This document shows positions 1 through 7,910 of a DNA stretch of 64,000 nucleotides, one piece after another. Location of the stretch: NCBI GenBank assembly GCA_964550025.1, contig CAZJYI010000002.1, forward strand, positions 1 to 64,000. The letters are read 5' to 3'. Position 1 is the first letter of the stretch, and each line of letters starts with the position of its first letter. The notes beneath the pieces are model-generated. The model worked only from the letters and a program-made list of their open reading frames with translations, searched no databases and had not been told where the DNA came from. Made by a program: the position numbers and the translations under genes. This stretch comes from CAZJYI01 sp964550025. GTDB taxonomy: Bacteria; Verrucomicrobiota; Kiritimatiellia; UBA8416; CAYOBW01.

Positions 1-185
1 ACTCTGTTGATGACTATCTTGAGTTTTGTGCTGAGCGCGGGGAATCCCCGGAGAAACCCTATTCCGGCAAGTTCATGGTTCGGGTCGAACCCGAGCTTCA
101 CAAGGCAGTCGCCATGCATGCGAAGATGGAACACAAGAGTTTGAATGCATGGGTTCACGACACCTTGGCTGTCGCAGCACGATGA
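1..185 (+). CDS. HicB-family antitoxin, C-terminal part
   Basis: The reading frame is open from base 3 and ends at TGA 183-185, giving about 60 residues; the 5' end lies outside the window. It reads SVDDYLEFCAERG, then PYSGKFMVRVEPELHKAV, then KSLNAWVHDTLAVAAR. This is the usual end of HicB antitoxins: the last strand of the partial RNase H-like fold followed by a ribbon-helix-helix DNA-binding segment. HicB normally neutralises the HicA mRNA interferase and represses its own operon. A hicA gene would be expected to the left but cannot be seen. The family call rests on the PYSGKFMVRV.PELH signature. Confidence 0.85.
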   Translation, partial: SVDDYLEFCAERGESPEKPYSGKFMVRVEPELHKAVAMHAKMEHKSLNAWVHDTLAVAAR

Positions 186-319
186 GGCCTCACCCAACCT
201 GCGCGTGCACCGTACGCGCTATTCGCACGCCGGTGACGCAATCGCTCGTGCTGCCCTCTGCGGTTACGGTTTCCGTGACACGATAGCCAAACAGGGAAAC
301 GATTGGACACTGCAGCACG

Positions 320-351
320 CGGGTATCTTCTACATACACTGAAGATACCCG
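320..351. terminator. Perfect 11-bp inverted repeat after the hicB gene
   Basis: CGGGTATCTTC at 320-330 pairs exactly with GAAGATACCCG at 341-351 around a 10-base loop. It lies 135 bases after the hicB stop and before the convergent minus-strand genes. No T-run follows on either side, so a bidirectional terminator is likely but not proven; a regulator-binding palindrome is the alternative. Confidence 0.5.
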
Positions 352-385
352 AGCGTACATCAACAACGCGTCCCTTTTGAGAAAC

Positions 386-499
386 TCAGGCCGGAGTTCG
401 GGCCGCCCGGATCAACTCCAGGGTCTCCGCGACAAGCACCTTGTTCGCCTTCCCTGTGACCCGTTCCAGAAGCGCGACCGCTGTGGCAGAAGCCTTCAT
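386..499 (-). CDS. Possible 37-residue ORF, unrecognised
   Basis: ATG at 499 to TGA at 386-388 encodes a 37-residue peptide beginning MKASATAVALLERVTGKANK. Third codon positions are strongly G/C, as in neighbouring genes, which suggests coding or recently coding DNA. It starts 14 bases after the stop of the SUMF1-domain gene on the same strand. The Shine-Dalgarno sequence is weak (GGGGTGA). No family is recognised; it could be a remnant of a longer gene. Confidence 0.25.
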   Translation of the reverse strand: MKASATAVALLERVTGKANKVLVAETLELIRAARTPA

Positions 500-513
500 G
501 TTCAGTCACCCCA

Positions 514-1803
514 CTACTCGCCGCCATCGGTCTGCGGCAGAGACGTCCGTGCGAGGCGGAATCCCAGATGGACATGCGCATTGTCAGTGTGACCACGCCA
601 CGCCGAGCGACAGTGCCACGCCTTGGATTTGAAGCCGCCGCCCCGATTGACGTGCTGCTTGCCGGAATGAGGCCCCACGGGATTCGTAACGGCCTTCGAG
701 GTGTATCCCCCGATCCAGTCCGCACACCGTTCCACGACATTCCCGTGCATGTCGTACAAACCAAACTTGTTCGGCATCTTCAGGCCGACCGGATGGGTCT
801 TACCACTGCCGTTGCCTTCATACCACGCGCATCTTGCGAAGCCACTTTCGCTTGTCCCGGTGTGGAATCTCGTCTTCGTTCCGGCACGACATGCGTATTC
901 CCATTCAGCCTCCGTCGGCAGACGAAGCCCTCCCCCTTCCACCCTATCGTTCACTTCACCTATGAACCGCTTGGTAGCATTCCAGGTAACCGTCTCCACA
1001 GGGTTCTTGGGGCCTCTGAACTTGCTGGGGTTCGCCCCCATGATGCGCTGCCATTGCTCTTGAGTCACCTCGTACTTTCCCATCCAGAAGCCACTGCTGA
1101 TGGTTACCTGATGCACCGGCCCTTCGATCCTCTCGTGTCGCTCCTCGCTGGGGCGACTTCCCATCTGATAGCTACCCGGCGGAATCCATACGAACGCCAT
1201 CTCGACCCCGTTGCCGAGATCTATGGTCATCTCGTCCCCTGGCTTCCGTCCGTCCCGCTCAACCGATGTGCCCTGCTTCGCTGTCTTTGTCTCGATGTCG
1301 GCCAGAACGAACTCGACCCGTTCTTTCTCGGCCTTCACGTTCAGAGCGAGGTCCAGTTTCTCCTGCGCCGTGAGTGCCTTCATCAGCCTCTCCAGGGCTG
1401 CTATGTAACTCGGGCTCAGTTGCGCAATCGCTTGTGCCGTTTCGGCGTCGACCTTGCCGACTGCCCTGAGATACGAAGCCTGCGTATCCTGCAAAAGCTG
1501 CGGTAGTTTGGGATCACTTTCGGTGGGGACTGCTCGGTCATTGTCGAAACGTCTCTTCTCGGCAATGGCCTGAAGCACGGTGTCGGGGTCACCCTTCTTC
1601 TTCAGCAACCCGACAGCCTTGTCCAATGACCTGCCATACGCATCCAGCAGCCGGCTCAGCTTGGCTTCGCGGGCATCTCGAATCTTCTGAGCTTCGGCTT
1701 CGTAGGTCTGCTTGAGGGAATCGAGAGAAGGTTCGGCGGCTTGGGTAACGCAGACATGCCCACACACAATTGCGACCAGCAAGACAGAAGCGTTTCGTCT
1801 CAT
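514..1803 (-). CDS. Secreted coiled-coil protein with SUMF1/FGE-type domain
   Basis: 429 residues. The ATG at 1803 follows a strong GGAGGTG site. Residues 1-22 form a Sec signal peptide. Residues about 25-173 are a charged, probably coiled-coil helical module, matched without gaps by the protein at 3633-4559. Residues about 195-420 are a formylglycine-generating-enzyme/SUMF1-type domain: FVWIPPGSYQMGS, YEVTQEQW, RLPTEAEWEYACRAG, GLYDMHGN and HLGFRLAR. At the place of the two copper-binding cysteines of true FGE, residue 393 is Ser and only Cys398 remains, and GNVWEW has become GNVVER. A genuine FGly-generating role is therefore unlikely despite the sulfatase genes in the window. A ligand-binding or structural role in the periplasm or at the surface is inferred. 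Confidence 0.85.
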   Translation of the reverse strand: MRRNASVLLVAIVCGHVCVTQAAEPSLDSLKQTYEAEAQKIRDAREAKLSRLLDAYGRSLDKAVGLLKKKGDPDTVLQAIAEKRRFDNDRAVPTESDPKLPQLLQDTQASYLRAVGKVDAETAQAIAQLSPSYIAALERLMKALTAQEKLDLALNVKAEKERVEFVLADIETKTAKQGTSVERDGRKPGDEMTIDLGNGVEMAFVWIPPGSYQMGSRPSEERHERIEGPVHQVTISSGFWMGKYEVTQEQWQRIMGANPSKFRGPKNPVETVTWNATKRFIGEVNDRVEGGGLRLPTEAEWEYACRAGTKTRFHTGTSESGFARCAWYEGNGSGKTHPVGLKMPNKFGLYDMHGNVVERCADWIGGYTSKAVTNPVGPHSGKQHVNRGGGFKSKAWHCRSAWRGHTDNAHVHLGFRLARTSLPQTDGGE

Positions 1804-2024
1804 GTATCGCCACCTCCACTTGCCGCACTCTACCTGCCGGCCGCGGCAGTGTCAAGATAGGCATAGGTCGCGGAACAAACGCTGCACCGCGTTTCGGATC
1901 ACGGTCTGCAGTTCTTGAATCCGAGGGGAGCCAGGAATTCGTTTGTCAGGGCGTTAGGTGTGTCCAGGGGGTTGTTGTCAGACCCCGCAATGGATGCTGC
2001 TGATTCCTGATCCACCGTGTGGAG

Positions 2025-2666
2025 TCACCTTGCGGGTGGAGCCGCTCTCGGCGCGGCTTCAGACGATGAGGTGGGCTTCGTTGGCGAGTCCTTGCTGCTC
2101 TCGGTCGCCTCATAGACGTGCACCGCATCTCCGTTGCGCAACTCCATGTCGGGAAAGGCCGGGACGCCGCTGTCGATGAGAACGTGCTCGCGTGCGTTGT
2201 CAGGTGCAGATCGCGGAGTTATGCGAACCCTAATGTCCCTGCGCGTGGGGCGGAGACCTCCGGCCAGTCGAAGCGCGTCGCTCAGTTGTACGGCCTGCCC
2301 TGCACCGATGCCGATACTTCCAGGTTGTCGAACGTGACCCGTAACGGAGATCTTGTCATAGCATGCAAACCCCATCTTCACGCTGACGGTGGCTTCCGTG
2401 ACACCACGCTGCCTCATGACCCGTCGTATCTCCCGGGCGGCCTCACGCTCAGTCTTGCCTGCGAGCTCGACGGTGCCGAAGTAACCAAACTCGATCACGC
2501 CGTCATGACCGAGATCGTAGGGGCGGTTAAGTTCAGGATACTCCGCAACCCTGACAAAGGCGCTGGGCCTGCATGGTCCCCGCGGATCCGGCCTGAAGCG
2601 ACGACAAGGTGTTGCGCACCCGCAAAGCACCACACCCATCGCGATGATGCATAGCAATCGATTCAC
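2025..2666 (-). CDS. Wza-type polysaccharide export lipoprotein (Poly_export/SLBB)
   Basis: 213 residues from a GTG start at 2666, chosen because GGAG lies six bases upstream and because it puts a lipoprotein signal at the N-terminus (lipobox LCGC, Cys17). The protein carries a Poly_export segment (YDLGHDGVIEFGYFGTVEL with a following helical stretch) and an SLBB-like segment (ISVTGHVRQPGSIGI and LSDALRLAGGL). Such proteins form the outer-membrane part of capsule or exopolysaccharide exporters. It is shorter than Wza (about 380 residues), and no polymerase, flippase or Wzc kinase is visible nearby. It starts 46 bases after the upstream lipoprotein gene, so the two are probably one operon. The tail is Ser/Thr/Pro/Ala-rich. 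Confidence 0.8.
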   Translation of the reverse strand: MNRLLCIIAMGVVLCGCATPCRRFRPDPRGPCRPSAFVRVAEYPELNRPYDLGHDGVIEFGYFGTVELAGKTEREAAREIRRVMRQRGVTEATVSVKMGFACYDKISVTGHVRQPGSIGIGAGQAVQLSDALRLAGGLRPTRRDIRVRITPRSAPDNAREHVLIDSGVPAFPDMELRNGDAVHVYEATESSKDSPTKPTSSSEAAPRAAPPAR

Positions 2667-2712
2667 TCTCGTCTCCCGCGCGAACGCCTGGTTCGGTCTT
2701 TCTGTGGGCTTC

Positions 2713-3519
2713 CTATTCTGACCACGTGACCTTAGAACTGAGCAATCGCCAGCGACCATGCGTCTTGACGTATCTCGCTTCTCCGCCTTCCCACGCTTGT
2801 CTGAAATCAACGATAGCCGTATCCAGTTTCCGATTGAAGCATATCTCTGTGACCTTGGGTGGGGAAATGAGATGGTACCCTCCCCAGTGACCGGGAATCA
2901 CGGCCACGAAATCCTCCAGGAAAACTCGACGTCTCTCCCATTCATTCCTTGGCTTTTCCGGGCACCTAAGATACTCCGTGCCGACCGATTCCCGGGGGAT
3001 CTCCCCAAGGAACTCCTTCGCGAGAATATGCTCATACTTCCGGGTCAGAAAGAGAGCCTTTTGATTCCCCAGTTCGAGTGATGGCCGGAAACGGTGGATC
3101 TCGATCTCGAGAAGCGGAGGATTGCTGTACCTGAATATGTTCTCCCGCTCAAGATTCTCCCGCCAAGAGACGCGAAGGCTGTTCTGCACCACCGTGTAGG
3201 GGAGATTCGTGTACCACCGTTCAAGCGGGTAGAAGTGGACAAAGACCTCGTATGCCTCCTGTACTATCGCCGGTGTCGCCGAGAGTTCTCCATGCGCGAT
3301 GTGGGGGTATTCTGCATGCCATCCCTCGGCAAACTGAGACAGCATGTCCCCAGCCGATGCAGCGTACGCCTGCTGTAGGCGTCGCGCTTGCAGCCAAGAT
3401 GGCTCACCGAGCTTATGCGGTGGAATAGACTTCGCCGGCGTAGGACGAGAAGTACAGCCTTGTATTGTCCCCAGCAACAGGACACAACAGAATTGCAGCA
3501 GTACGGCTCTGTCTTTCAT
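2713..3519 (-). CDS. Hypothetical secreted protein or lipoprotein
   Basis: 268 residues from ATG at 3519, with AGGA close upstream. The hydrophobic N-terminus ends TIQGC, giving a possible lipid-modified Cys22, although Gln at -2 is unusual for a lipobox. The rest is mixed alpha/beta and rich in Trp, Tyr and Arg. No family is recognised. The last third (ICFNRKLDTAIVDFRQAWEG and YVKTHGRWRLLSSKVTWSE) resembles the cystatin/NTF2-like ends of periplasmic proteins, but only weakly. It precedes the SLBB lipoprotein gene by 46 bases, so both may serve the same envelope function. Confidence 0.7.
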   Translation of the reverse strand: MKDRAVLLQFCCVLLLGTIQGCTSRPTPAKSIPPHKLGEPSWLQARRLQQAYAASAGDMLSQFAEGWHAEYPHIAHGELSATPAIVQEAYEVFVHFYPLERWYTNLPYTVVQNSLRVSWRENLERENIFRYSNPPLLEIEIHRFRPSLELGNQKALFLTRKYEHILAKEFLGEIPRESVGTEYLRCPEKPRNEWERRRVFLEDFVAVIPGHWGGYHLISPPKVTEICFNRKLDTAIVDFRQAWEGGEARYVKTHGRWRLLSSKVTWSE

Positions 3520-3632
3520 TTCCTGACCAGACTTGTTATTGAACTGTATCCTCTAGCAGGACAGAAGTGTATCTGTCTCATTGTGCGACACTTCCTGTAG
3601 CCGGCTCAATCTGCTGATGGCGCATTGCCCGG

Positions 3633-4559
3633 TCAGATTTCCCACTCGCAGATGTAACTCTCCACGAGTGAATACTGGTGCGGTCGGACGGCCCATTTGC
3701 CGGACCAAGTACCGGCCTTTCCGCCATGAGTGGAGAGGTAGTCCCCCTTCTTGCCAGGGTGACCCGGCCCCCAGACTTGGAATAGGAACGGTTCGCCTGT
3801 GACCCATCGCCAGTCTTCCTTGGACTCTCTTCGCGCACCAATCCACGCCCGGGCCACGTCGCCGGTCACTTCTTCAGTCAACAGGACGTTCTCTTCCGAA
3901 GAGGTGATGGTGACCAGATGTCCGCCCATGTCCTCACATCGTCTCTTCGCGTCGGACCAAGAGGAACTGCCGGCAAAGGCCCTATAGAAGTGCCACCGAA
4001 CCCGTACGGCGTCCCCCGGAATCTTGAGCAATGCCTTGAGCTTGCTTTCTACGTCTGCGCACACAAACGCAACTCGTTTCCTCTCCGCCTTGACATTCAG
4101 TGCCAAGTCCAGCTTCTCCTGAGCCGTCAACGCGCCCATGAGTTTCTCCAGCGTTGCATCATACCTCTCGGTCAGGTCGATGAATCGCTTTGCTTTTGCG
4201 ACTTCCGCCTTCTTCGCAGCGTCGTGATAGCCGGTTCGCACGTCCTGAAGAAGATTGGGCAGCTTGCTGCTCGCTTCGGCGGGCACGGTACTCTCCTGCT
4301 CGAACCGCCGCGTCTCCGCAATGGCCTGAAGTACGGAATCGGGATCGCCCTTCTTCTTCAGAATCTCGACCGCCTTGTCCAGTGACCTGCCGTAGGCGTC
4401 AAGTAGTTCCCGCAGCTTGGTGTCGTGCTCGTCCCGTATCTTCTGGACTTCGACCTCGTACGTCTGCTTCAAGGAGTCGAGGGTAGTTTCAGCGGGTTGG
4501 GCTGCACGGGGTTGGCCTGCCACAATTGCGGCCAGGAGAACAGCAGTATGTCGGTTCAT
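3633..4559 (-). CDS. Secreted coiled-coil protein with C-type lectin domain
   Basis: 308 residues from ATG at 4559, where GAGGGA precedes the start and a signal peptide follows; an in-frame start at 4628 lies too far upstream. Residues about 25-173 match the SUMF1-domain protein at 514-1803 position for position (SLKQTYE, LLDAYGRSLDKAV, LKKKGDPD, LTAQEKLDLALNVKAE). Residues about 186-308 form a C-type lectin-like domain: WSDAKRRCEDMGGHLVTITS, a Trp-rich core, WSGKWA and a final SYICEWEI. Cys208 and Cys304 fit the conserved outer disulfide. It is likely exported and binds glycan or protein. The two paralogues share one scaffold with two different end domains that belong to the same structural fold class. 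Confidence 0.85.
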   Translation of the reverse strand: MNRHTAVLLAAIVAGQPRAAQPAETTLDSLKQTYEVEVQKIRDEHDTKLRELLDAYGRSLDKAVEILKKKGDPDSVLQAIAETRRFEQESTVPAEASSKLPNLLQDVRTGYHDAAKKAEVAKAKRFIDLTERYDATLEKLMGALTAQEKLDLALNVKAERKRVAFVCADVESKLKALLKIPGDAVRVRWHFYRAFAGSSSWSDAKRRCEDMGGHLVTITSSEENVLLTEEVTGDVARAWIGARRESKEDWRWVTGEPFLFQVWGPGHPGKKGDYLSTHGGKAGTWSGKWAVRPHQYSLVESYICEWEI

Positions 4560-4837
4560 GCGAGGTCCCTCTAGTGAGTGCACTGTATGAAGCCGCCACG
4601 GCTTCGTCAACAGCCTAGTATCACACACAGGGAATCGAGCTCTTCTCGTCCCGCTGCTCCAGGATCATTGGCTCCGCACGGGCATCCAACTTTGTGATGG
4701 CGCGGTTTTCGCCGGAGTGGTATGCTGCGCGGTAAAGTGGGGTCGCATAATTGACGGGCACGGAGTGTGCCCGGAACCCGGATCCAGGCGACGGTTTGTA
4801 GCCGCGCCTGATCCACTGCATTCGACCAGAGGCCAAT
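4560..4837. other. Divergent intergenic region
   Basis: 278 bases between the divergent lectin-domain and membrane-protein genes. It should hold promoters for both directions, but no clear sigma-70 boxes, RNA gene or repeat could be identified by eye. Confidence 0.4.
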
Positions 4838-5734
4838 TTGCAGAAACGACGGCCGAATCCGTGGAAGTATCTCTCCCCTGTTGCATTCACATGTCTTGAT
4901 GCCGGACTCACGCTGTTTGGACAGCCAACGGCTTACTGGCTGGACTACAGCAACGCCATGGAGATGGCTCCGCAGTTCTCCTTCCTGCTGCAGATTCACC
5001 CTTTGGTATTTGTGGCAGGCATCGGCGCGTGGATCCTTGCCTACACACTGCTGATCCGCTTCACCCCCACCTGGCCGTCCCTGGTGGTGTCGCTCACGTT
5101 CACTCTTGGCCACGCCTTCGGGGCCGCAACCTGGTTGCTGTACTTCTACCGGCTCAACTACTTCTTTCTCTTCCTCTTCTTCCCGTTGCTGGCCGCCATC
5201 GTCATACTGGTTGTGAAGAAGGAAGAGTGGCCGAAGGAGGAACTGAAGGCGGCGGATGAATCCGCGCCTTCTACCTCAGTCGTTCGACCGAGAACGAAGA
5301 AAGAGAAGATCTGGTGTGCCATAGCTGGTGTTAGCGCAGTTTGCATCATCGCCGACTACTGGTGGGCACAGGAGAAGGCCTTCTTCATGCTGTACGAACC
5401 GCACATCGACCCCAGCATTACGTACGTAGGGACACGGTTTGAGGCGATCATCTGGGCTCCCCTCTTCATGATACTCAGTCTGTGGTGGCTCACCGTGCCG
5501 CTTGTCGGCATGCTCGTCTTTTCCCTACGCAGGCTCGGTGACCTGAAGAACACTATGAAAGCCAGTGCGGCACTACTTGTTCTTCTGGCGCTCGCCGCAA
5601 GAACTCCCGGCCAGACGAAACGCGTCAGTTGGGAGGAGGGTCAGAAACGGTTCGGATCAATCATCTTGGCAACCGGATGGAGCACCGTCTCAGGAATCCT
5701 CGCCGGGCACCGTGTCCAGAGCCGCTTTTCCTGA
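4838..5734 (+). CDS. Multi-pass membrane protein of unknown function
   Basis: 298 residues from a TTG at 4838 with AGAGG nine bases upstream; no in-frame ATG lies close, so the start is uncertain. About six hydrophobic segments are visible, including IHPLVFVAGIGAWILAYTLL, a segment around residues 80-100, LFLFFPLLAAIVILVV, a central one after a charged cytoplasmic loop rich in Lys/Glu, and LFMILSLWWLTVPLVGMLVF. No catalytic motif was recognised. It is the first gene of a plus-strand run of small unknown proteins. The next gene starts 15 bases after its stop, so the two are probably cotranscribed. Confidence 0.75.
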   Translation: MQKRRPNPWKYLSPVAFTCLDAGLTLFGQPTAYWLDYSNAMEMAPQFSFLLQIHPLVFVAGIGAWILAYTLLIRFTPTWPSLVVSLTFTLGHAFGAATWLLYFYRLNYFFLFLFFPLLAAIVILVVKKEEWPKEELKAADESAPSTSVVRPRTKKEKIWCAIAGVSAVCIIADYWWAQEKAFFMLYEPHIDPSITYVGTRFEAIIWAPLFMILSLWWLTVPLVGMLVFSLRRLGDLKNTMKASAALLVLLALAARTPGQTKRVSWEEGQKRFGSIILATGWSTVSGILAGHRVQSRFS

Positions 5735-5749
5735 GCATTGGCGAAGACG

Positions 5750-6316
5750 ATGAAGTACTACTTCAAATGTCCAAAGTGCGGTTGTGACGATGGGTTCACT
5801 GTTCCCTCCGAGCAGTCGTCCGACCTCGGATGCCTGCTCCTGTTTTTCGGTGGTTTCATCCCGGCACTTCTGTACGCGGATACCCAGTCCCACCGCGTTC
5901 AATGTGACCATTGCGGGTACATCTTTCGCCAGCCGGCATTGCCCAAGACAGGCGCTGCGAAACTCGCAACGGCCATTCTTGTCGCCTACATCCTGGCGTT
6001 TACCGTGGCAATGACACTAATCCGTTCCCCAGATCTGGCAAAGGCTGTTCCCCTGCCGCAGTTCGTTCAGGATCTCGCCTCGATGATCTCCGAACACTCG
6101 GGGGCTTTCATACTGCTTGTCGGCGCAACCGGCACTGCGACACTGTTCATATGCCTGATTGCCTCCGCTGCAAGCAGCATCGCCCATAGGCGGAGACTAT
6201 CCAGGGAGTTCGAGCTGCGCCCGAAACGAAGAGCGGCAGCAGCGAATCGCCGAGAGAGTGGCCCGACATCGTCCGAAGACGCGCCGTGCACGCCGCCGAA
6301 CGATTCGTCACCCTGA
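5750..6316 (+). CDS. Zinc-ribbon membrane protein
   Basis: 188 residues from ATG at 5750; a TTG at 5738 is the alternative. The N-terminus has a zinc-ribbon pair, CPKCGCDDG and CDHCGYIF, enclosing a hydrophobic hairpin (LLLFFGGFIPALLYA). Two further transmembrane segments follow near residues 70-90 and 120-145. The C-terminus is basic and then Ser/Pro-rich. The same design, a zinc ribbon around a short hydrophobic stretch, occurs in the protein at 8993-9394. The function is unknown; the ribbon may bind zinc in the cytoplasm while the rest is membrane-embedded. Confidence 0.7.
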   Translation: MKYYFKCPKCGCDDGFTVPSEQSSDLGCLLLFFGGFIPALLYADTQSHRVQCDHCGYIFRQPALPKTGAAKLATAILVAYILAFTVAMTLIRSPDLAKAVPLPQFVQDLASMISEHSGAFILLVGATGTATLFICLIASAASSIAHRRRLSREFELRPKRRAAAANRRESGPTSSEDAPCTPPNDSSP

Positions 6317-6336
6317 CCATCTGTGTATGTAAGGGA

Positions 6337-6462
6337 ATGCGGTACTTCAGGTCTCCCGGCTTCTGGGTGTACGCTCTCGCGTGTGTGCTACTCGTCATCT
6401 GGAGCGAACCAAGGACAATGCGACACACTGACAGGCAGAGACAGGCGGTGGGCCACGAATGA
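6337..6462 (+). CDS. Small membrane peptide, start-stop coupled to next gene
   Basis: A 41-residue ORF from ATG 6337 to TGA 6460-6462. It has one hydrophobic segment (FWVYALACVLLVIW) and a basic tail. Its stop overlaps the next start as ATGA at 6459-6462, a layout typical of translational coupling. It could also be the true membrane anchor of the following protein, separated by a frameshift. AGGG lies only two bases before the ATG, so the initiation signal is poor. Confidence 0.4.
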   Translation: MRYFRSPGFWVYALACVLLVIWSEPRTMRHTDRQRQAVGHE

Positions 6463-7109
6463 ACGGTTCTCGATCGGTCATCGCGACCCTCACCGGAAAT
6501 GAACTCATGTCCAGCGCGACCTACAGGGTGACGGAGACAATCCATGGGCATGTGGGCACCAATGAGGTGATAGCTGGCTACTACACGGAAACCACTCCTA
6601 CCAATGGACTTCCGGAGGAGGCCATTCTCTTGCTGCGTCAATGGCCTCTGCCACGACGCGGCCGGTTGTTTCACTGCGGGCTATGCGATGTAGCCTGCAA
6701 GGACGCGAGTTTCGGGATCCTGGCGGATACGCCACAGAATCGCGAAATGGTGACGGGCCAACCAGCAAGAGAGGTATTCGCTCGCGAGTTGGTGACTCCA
6801 ATGCTCTGCACGGAAGCACTGCGCATAGCCTTGGAGACGGAGCCTGTGGAGCTCCGCGACTATGGGGAGAAGCTGCAAATCACGCTGAGAAGGCATCACG
6901 AGATCCGAGGTTGGAGCGTCGAGATGATCTCTGACCGCACTGTGATTGGCGGAGGCTACCGTGTACTCGTCCGAGATGACGGTAGGGTCATTGATAGGGA
7001 GAACCTCCTTGGTCCCCTGGTTGAGGAGGGGTTTGATGAGACGGTGGATCCTTTTGAGGAGACAAACGGCGGTTTGCAGAAGCAATGTGATATGAGGGTG
7101 GACAGGTGA
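6459..7109 (+). CDS. Hypothetical protein
   Basis: 216 residues from the ATG that overlaps the preceding stop. No signal peptide is visible in this frame. The product is mixed alpha/beta, with pieces such as LPEEAILLLRQWPLP, REVFARELVTPMLC and GGGYRVLVRDDGRV. The C-terminal part (WSVEMISDRTVIGGGYRVLV) resembles small periplasmic beta-sheet domains, but no family is recognised. If the 41-residue peptide just before it is its displaced N-terminus, the protein would be exported or anchored. The next gene starts five bases after its stop. Confidence 0.55.
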   Translation: MNGSRSVIATLTGNELMSSATYRVTETIHGHVGTNEVIAGYYTETTPTNGLPEEAILLLRQWPLPRRGRLFHCGLCDVACKDASFGILADTPQNREMVTGQPAREVFARELVTPMLCTEALRIALETEPVELRDYGEKLQITLRRHHEIRGWSVEMISDRTVIGGGYRVLVRDDGRVIDRENLLGPLVEEGFDETVDPFEETNGGLQKQCDMRVDR

Positions 7110-7113
7110 AACG

Positions 7114-7365
7114 ATGATCACGGTTGGCGGAGGCGTCTTCCTGCTTTGTGTTGCAGTCTGCGCCGTGATCGTCTCCGACCGGCCATGGGTCAAGATCCTG
7201 TGCGCCCTTTACCTCGCGTACTTCGCCATCTCGGTGTTCGTCGAGATTCTCCGAGGGAGATGGGAGCCCGCCCTACTGATCGTTCCCGTTCTTCTCGTGC
7301 TCCTCGGAGTGTATGTGCACGGCGTGCATCACATGTTCGACCCGAAAGACAGAGGAGAGGGATAG
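7114..7365 (+). CDS. Small three-helix membrane protein
   Basis: 83 residues from ATG at 7114. Three hydrophobic segments cover most of the chain: VGGGVFLLCVAVCAVIV, ILCALYLAYFAISVFVEIL and LLIVPVLLVLLGVYVHG, followed by HHMFDPKDRGEG. It lies tightly behind the previous gene, suggesting one transcript. No family was recognised. Confidence 0.6.
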   Translation: MITVGGGVFLLCVAVCAVIVSDRPWVKILCALYLAYFAISVFVEILRGRWEPALLIVPVLLVLLGVYVHGVHHMFDPKDRGEG

Positions 7366-7413
7366 ACACCGCACTGGAACAGAGGACACCGAGCCACGAA
7401 GGAATCCAAGACC

Positions 7414-7899
7414 GTGCCCGTCAGTACCGATGGTGCAATTGATCCCCGATCACTGCAGTGCGGCCGCGTCCTGATCGATGATCAAGGAGTCCATGAAGTA
7501 GTCGCTCGCAGGACGGTCCTGTCCGTCCCAATCCCTCTGATCGTGAAGGCTGAGGTCGCCAGATGCGTGAGGTCTGAGCGGCCAGTGATGCAGTTCGCCT
7601 TTGGCTGCATCCTCACTGTCATCGGCGTACTCGGAGCCATCCTCTGTTATCGCGCGCTCTTCGCCCCAGTGCTCTTCGCCTCTCGCGTACCTCTGATTGT
7701 CGTCAATCTCCCGATCGGTGTGTATCTCCTACACGGGGCAATCGCGCAGCAAAACGCGCTCATCATCACCACGCCCCGCGAACAAAGAAGAATCGGGCTC
7801 AGCAAATCTTCCGATGTTGACATCTCCACTTTGTTGTTCGGTTTGAGGGAGCATCTCAGCCCCGAGATCCCGATCACCTGGGAGGGACGGTCCTACTGA
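7414..7899 (+). CDS. Membrane protein of unknown function
   Basis: 161 residues from GTG at 7414 with GAAGGA about 11 bases upstream. The N-terminal 60 residues are soluble (RVLIDDQGVHEVVARRTVLS). Two transmembrane helices follow (FAFGCILTVIGVLGAILCY and LIVVNLPIGVYLLHGA), and the C-terminal segment contains LIITTPREQRRIGLSKSSD. This looks like a PH-like or DUF-type half-domain on each side of a membrane hairpin, as in several small unclassified membrane families. The assignment is structural only. Confidence 0.55.
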   Translation: MPVSTDGAIDPRSLQCGRVLIDDQGVHEVVARRTVLSVPIPLIVKAEVARCVRSERPVMQFAFGCILTVIGVLGAILCYRALFAPVLFASRVPLIVVNLPIGVYLLHGAIAQQNALIITTPREQRRIGLSKSSDVDISTLLFGLREHLSPEIPITWEGRSY

Positions 7900-7910
7900 G
7901 CCAACGTGGC

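Noticed and set aside
145..342. A 65-codon plus-strand frame overlapping the HicB tail
   Set aside because: It shifts frame inside the HicB gene and has weak third-position bias, so it is a shadow.
568..1506. A 312-codon plus-strand frame opposite the SUMF1-domain gene
   Set aside because: Antisense to a well-supported family gene; its composition follows from the reverse complement and it has no start signals.
514..4559. Diversity-generating retroelement with lectin-fold target
   Set aside because: Lectin-fold end domains made this worth checking, but no reverse transcriptase, Avd gene or template/variable repeat pair was seen.
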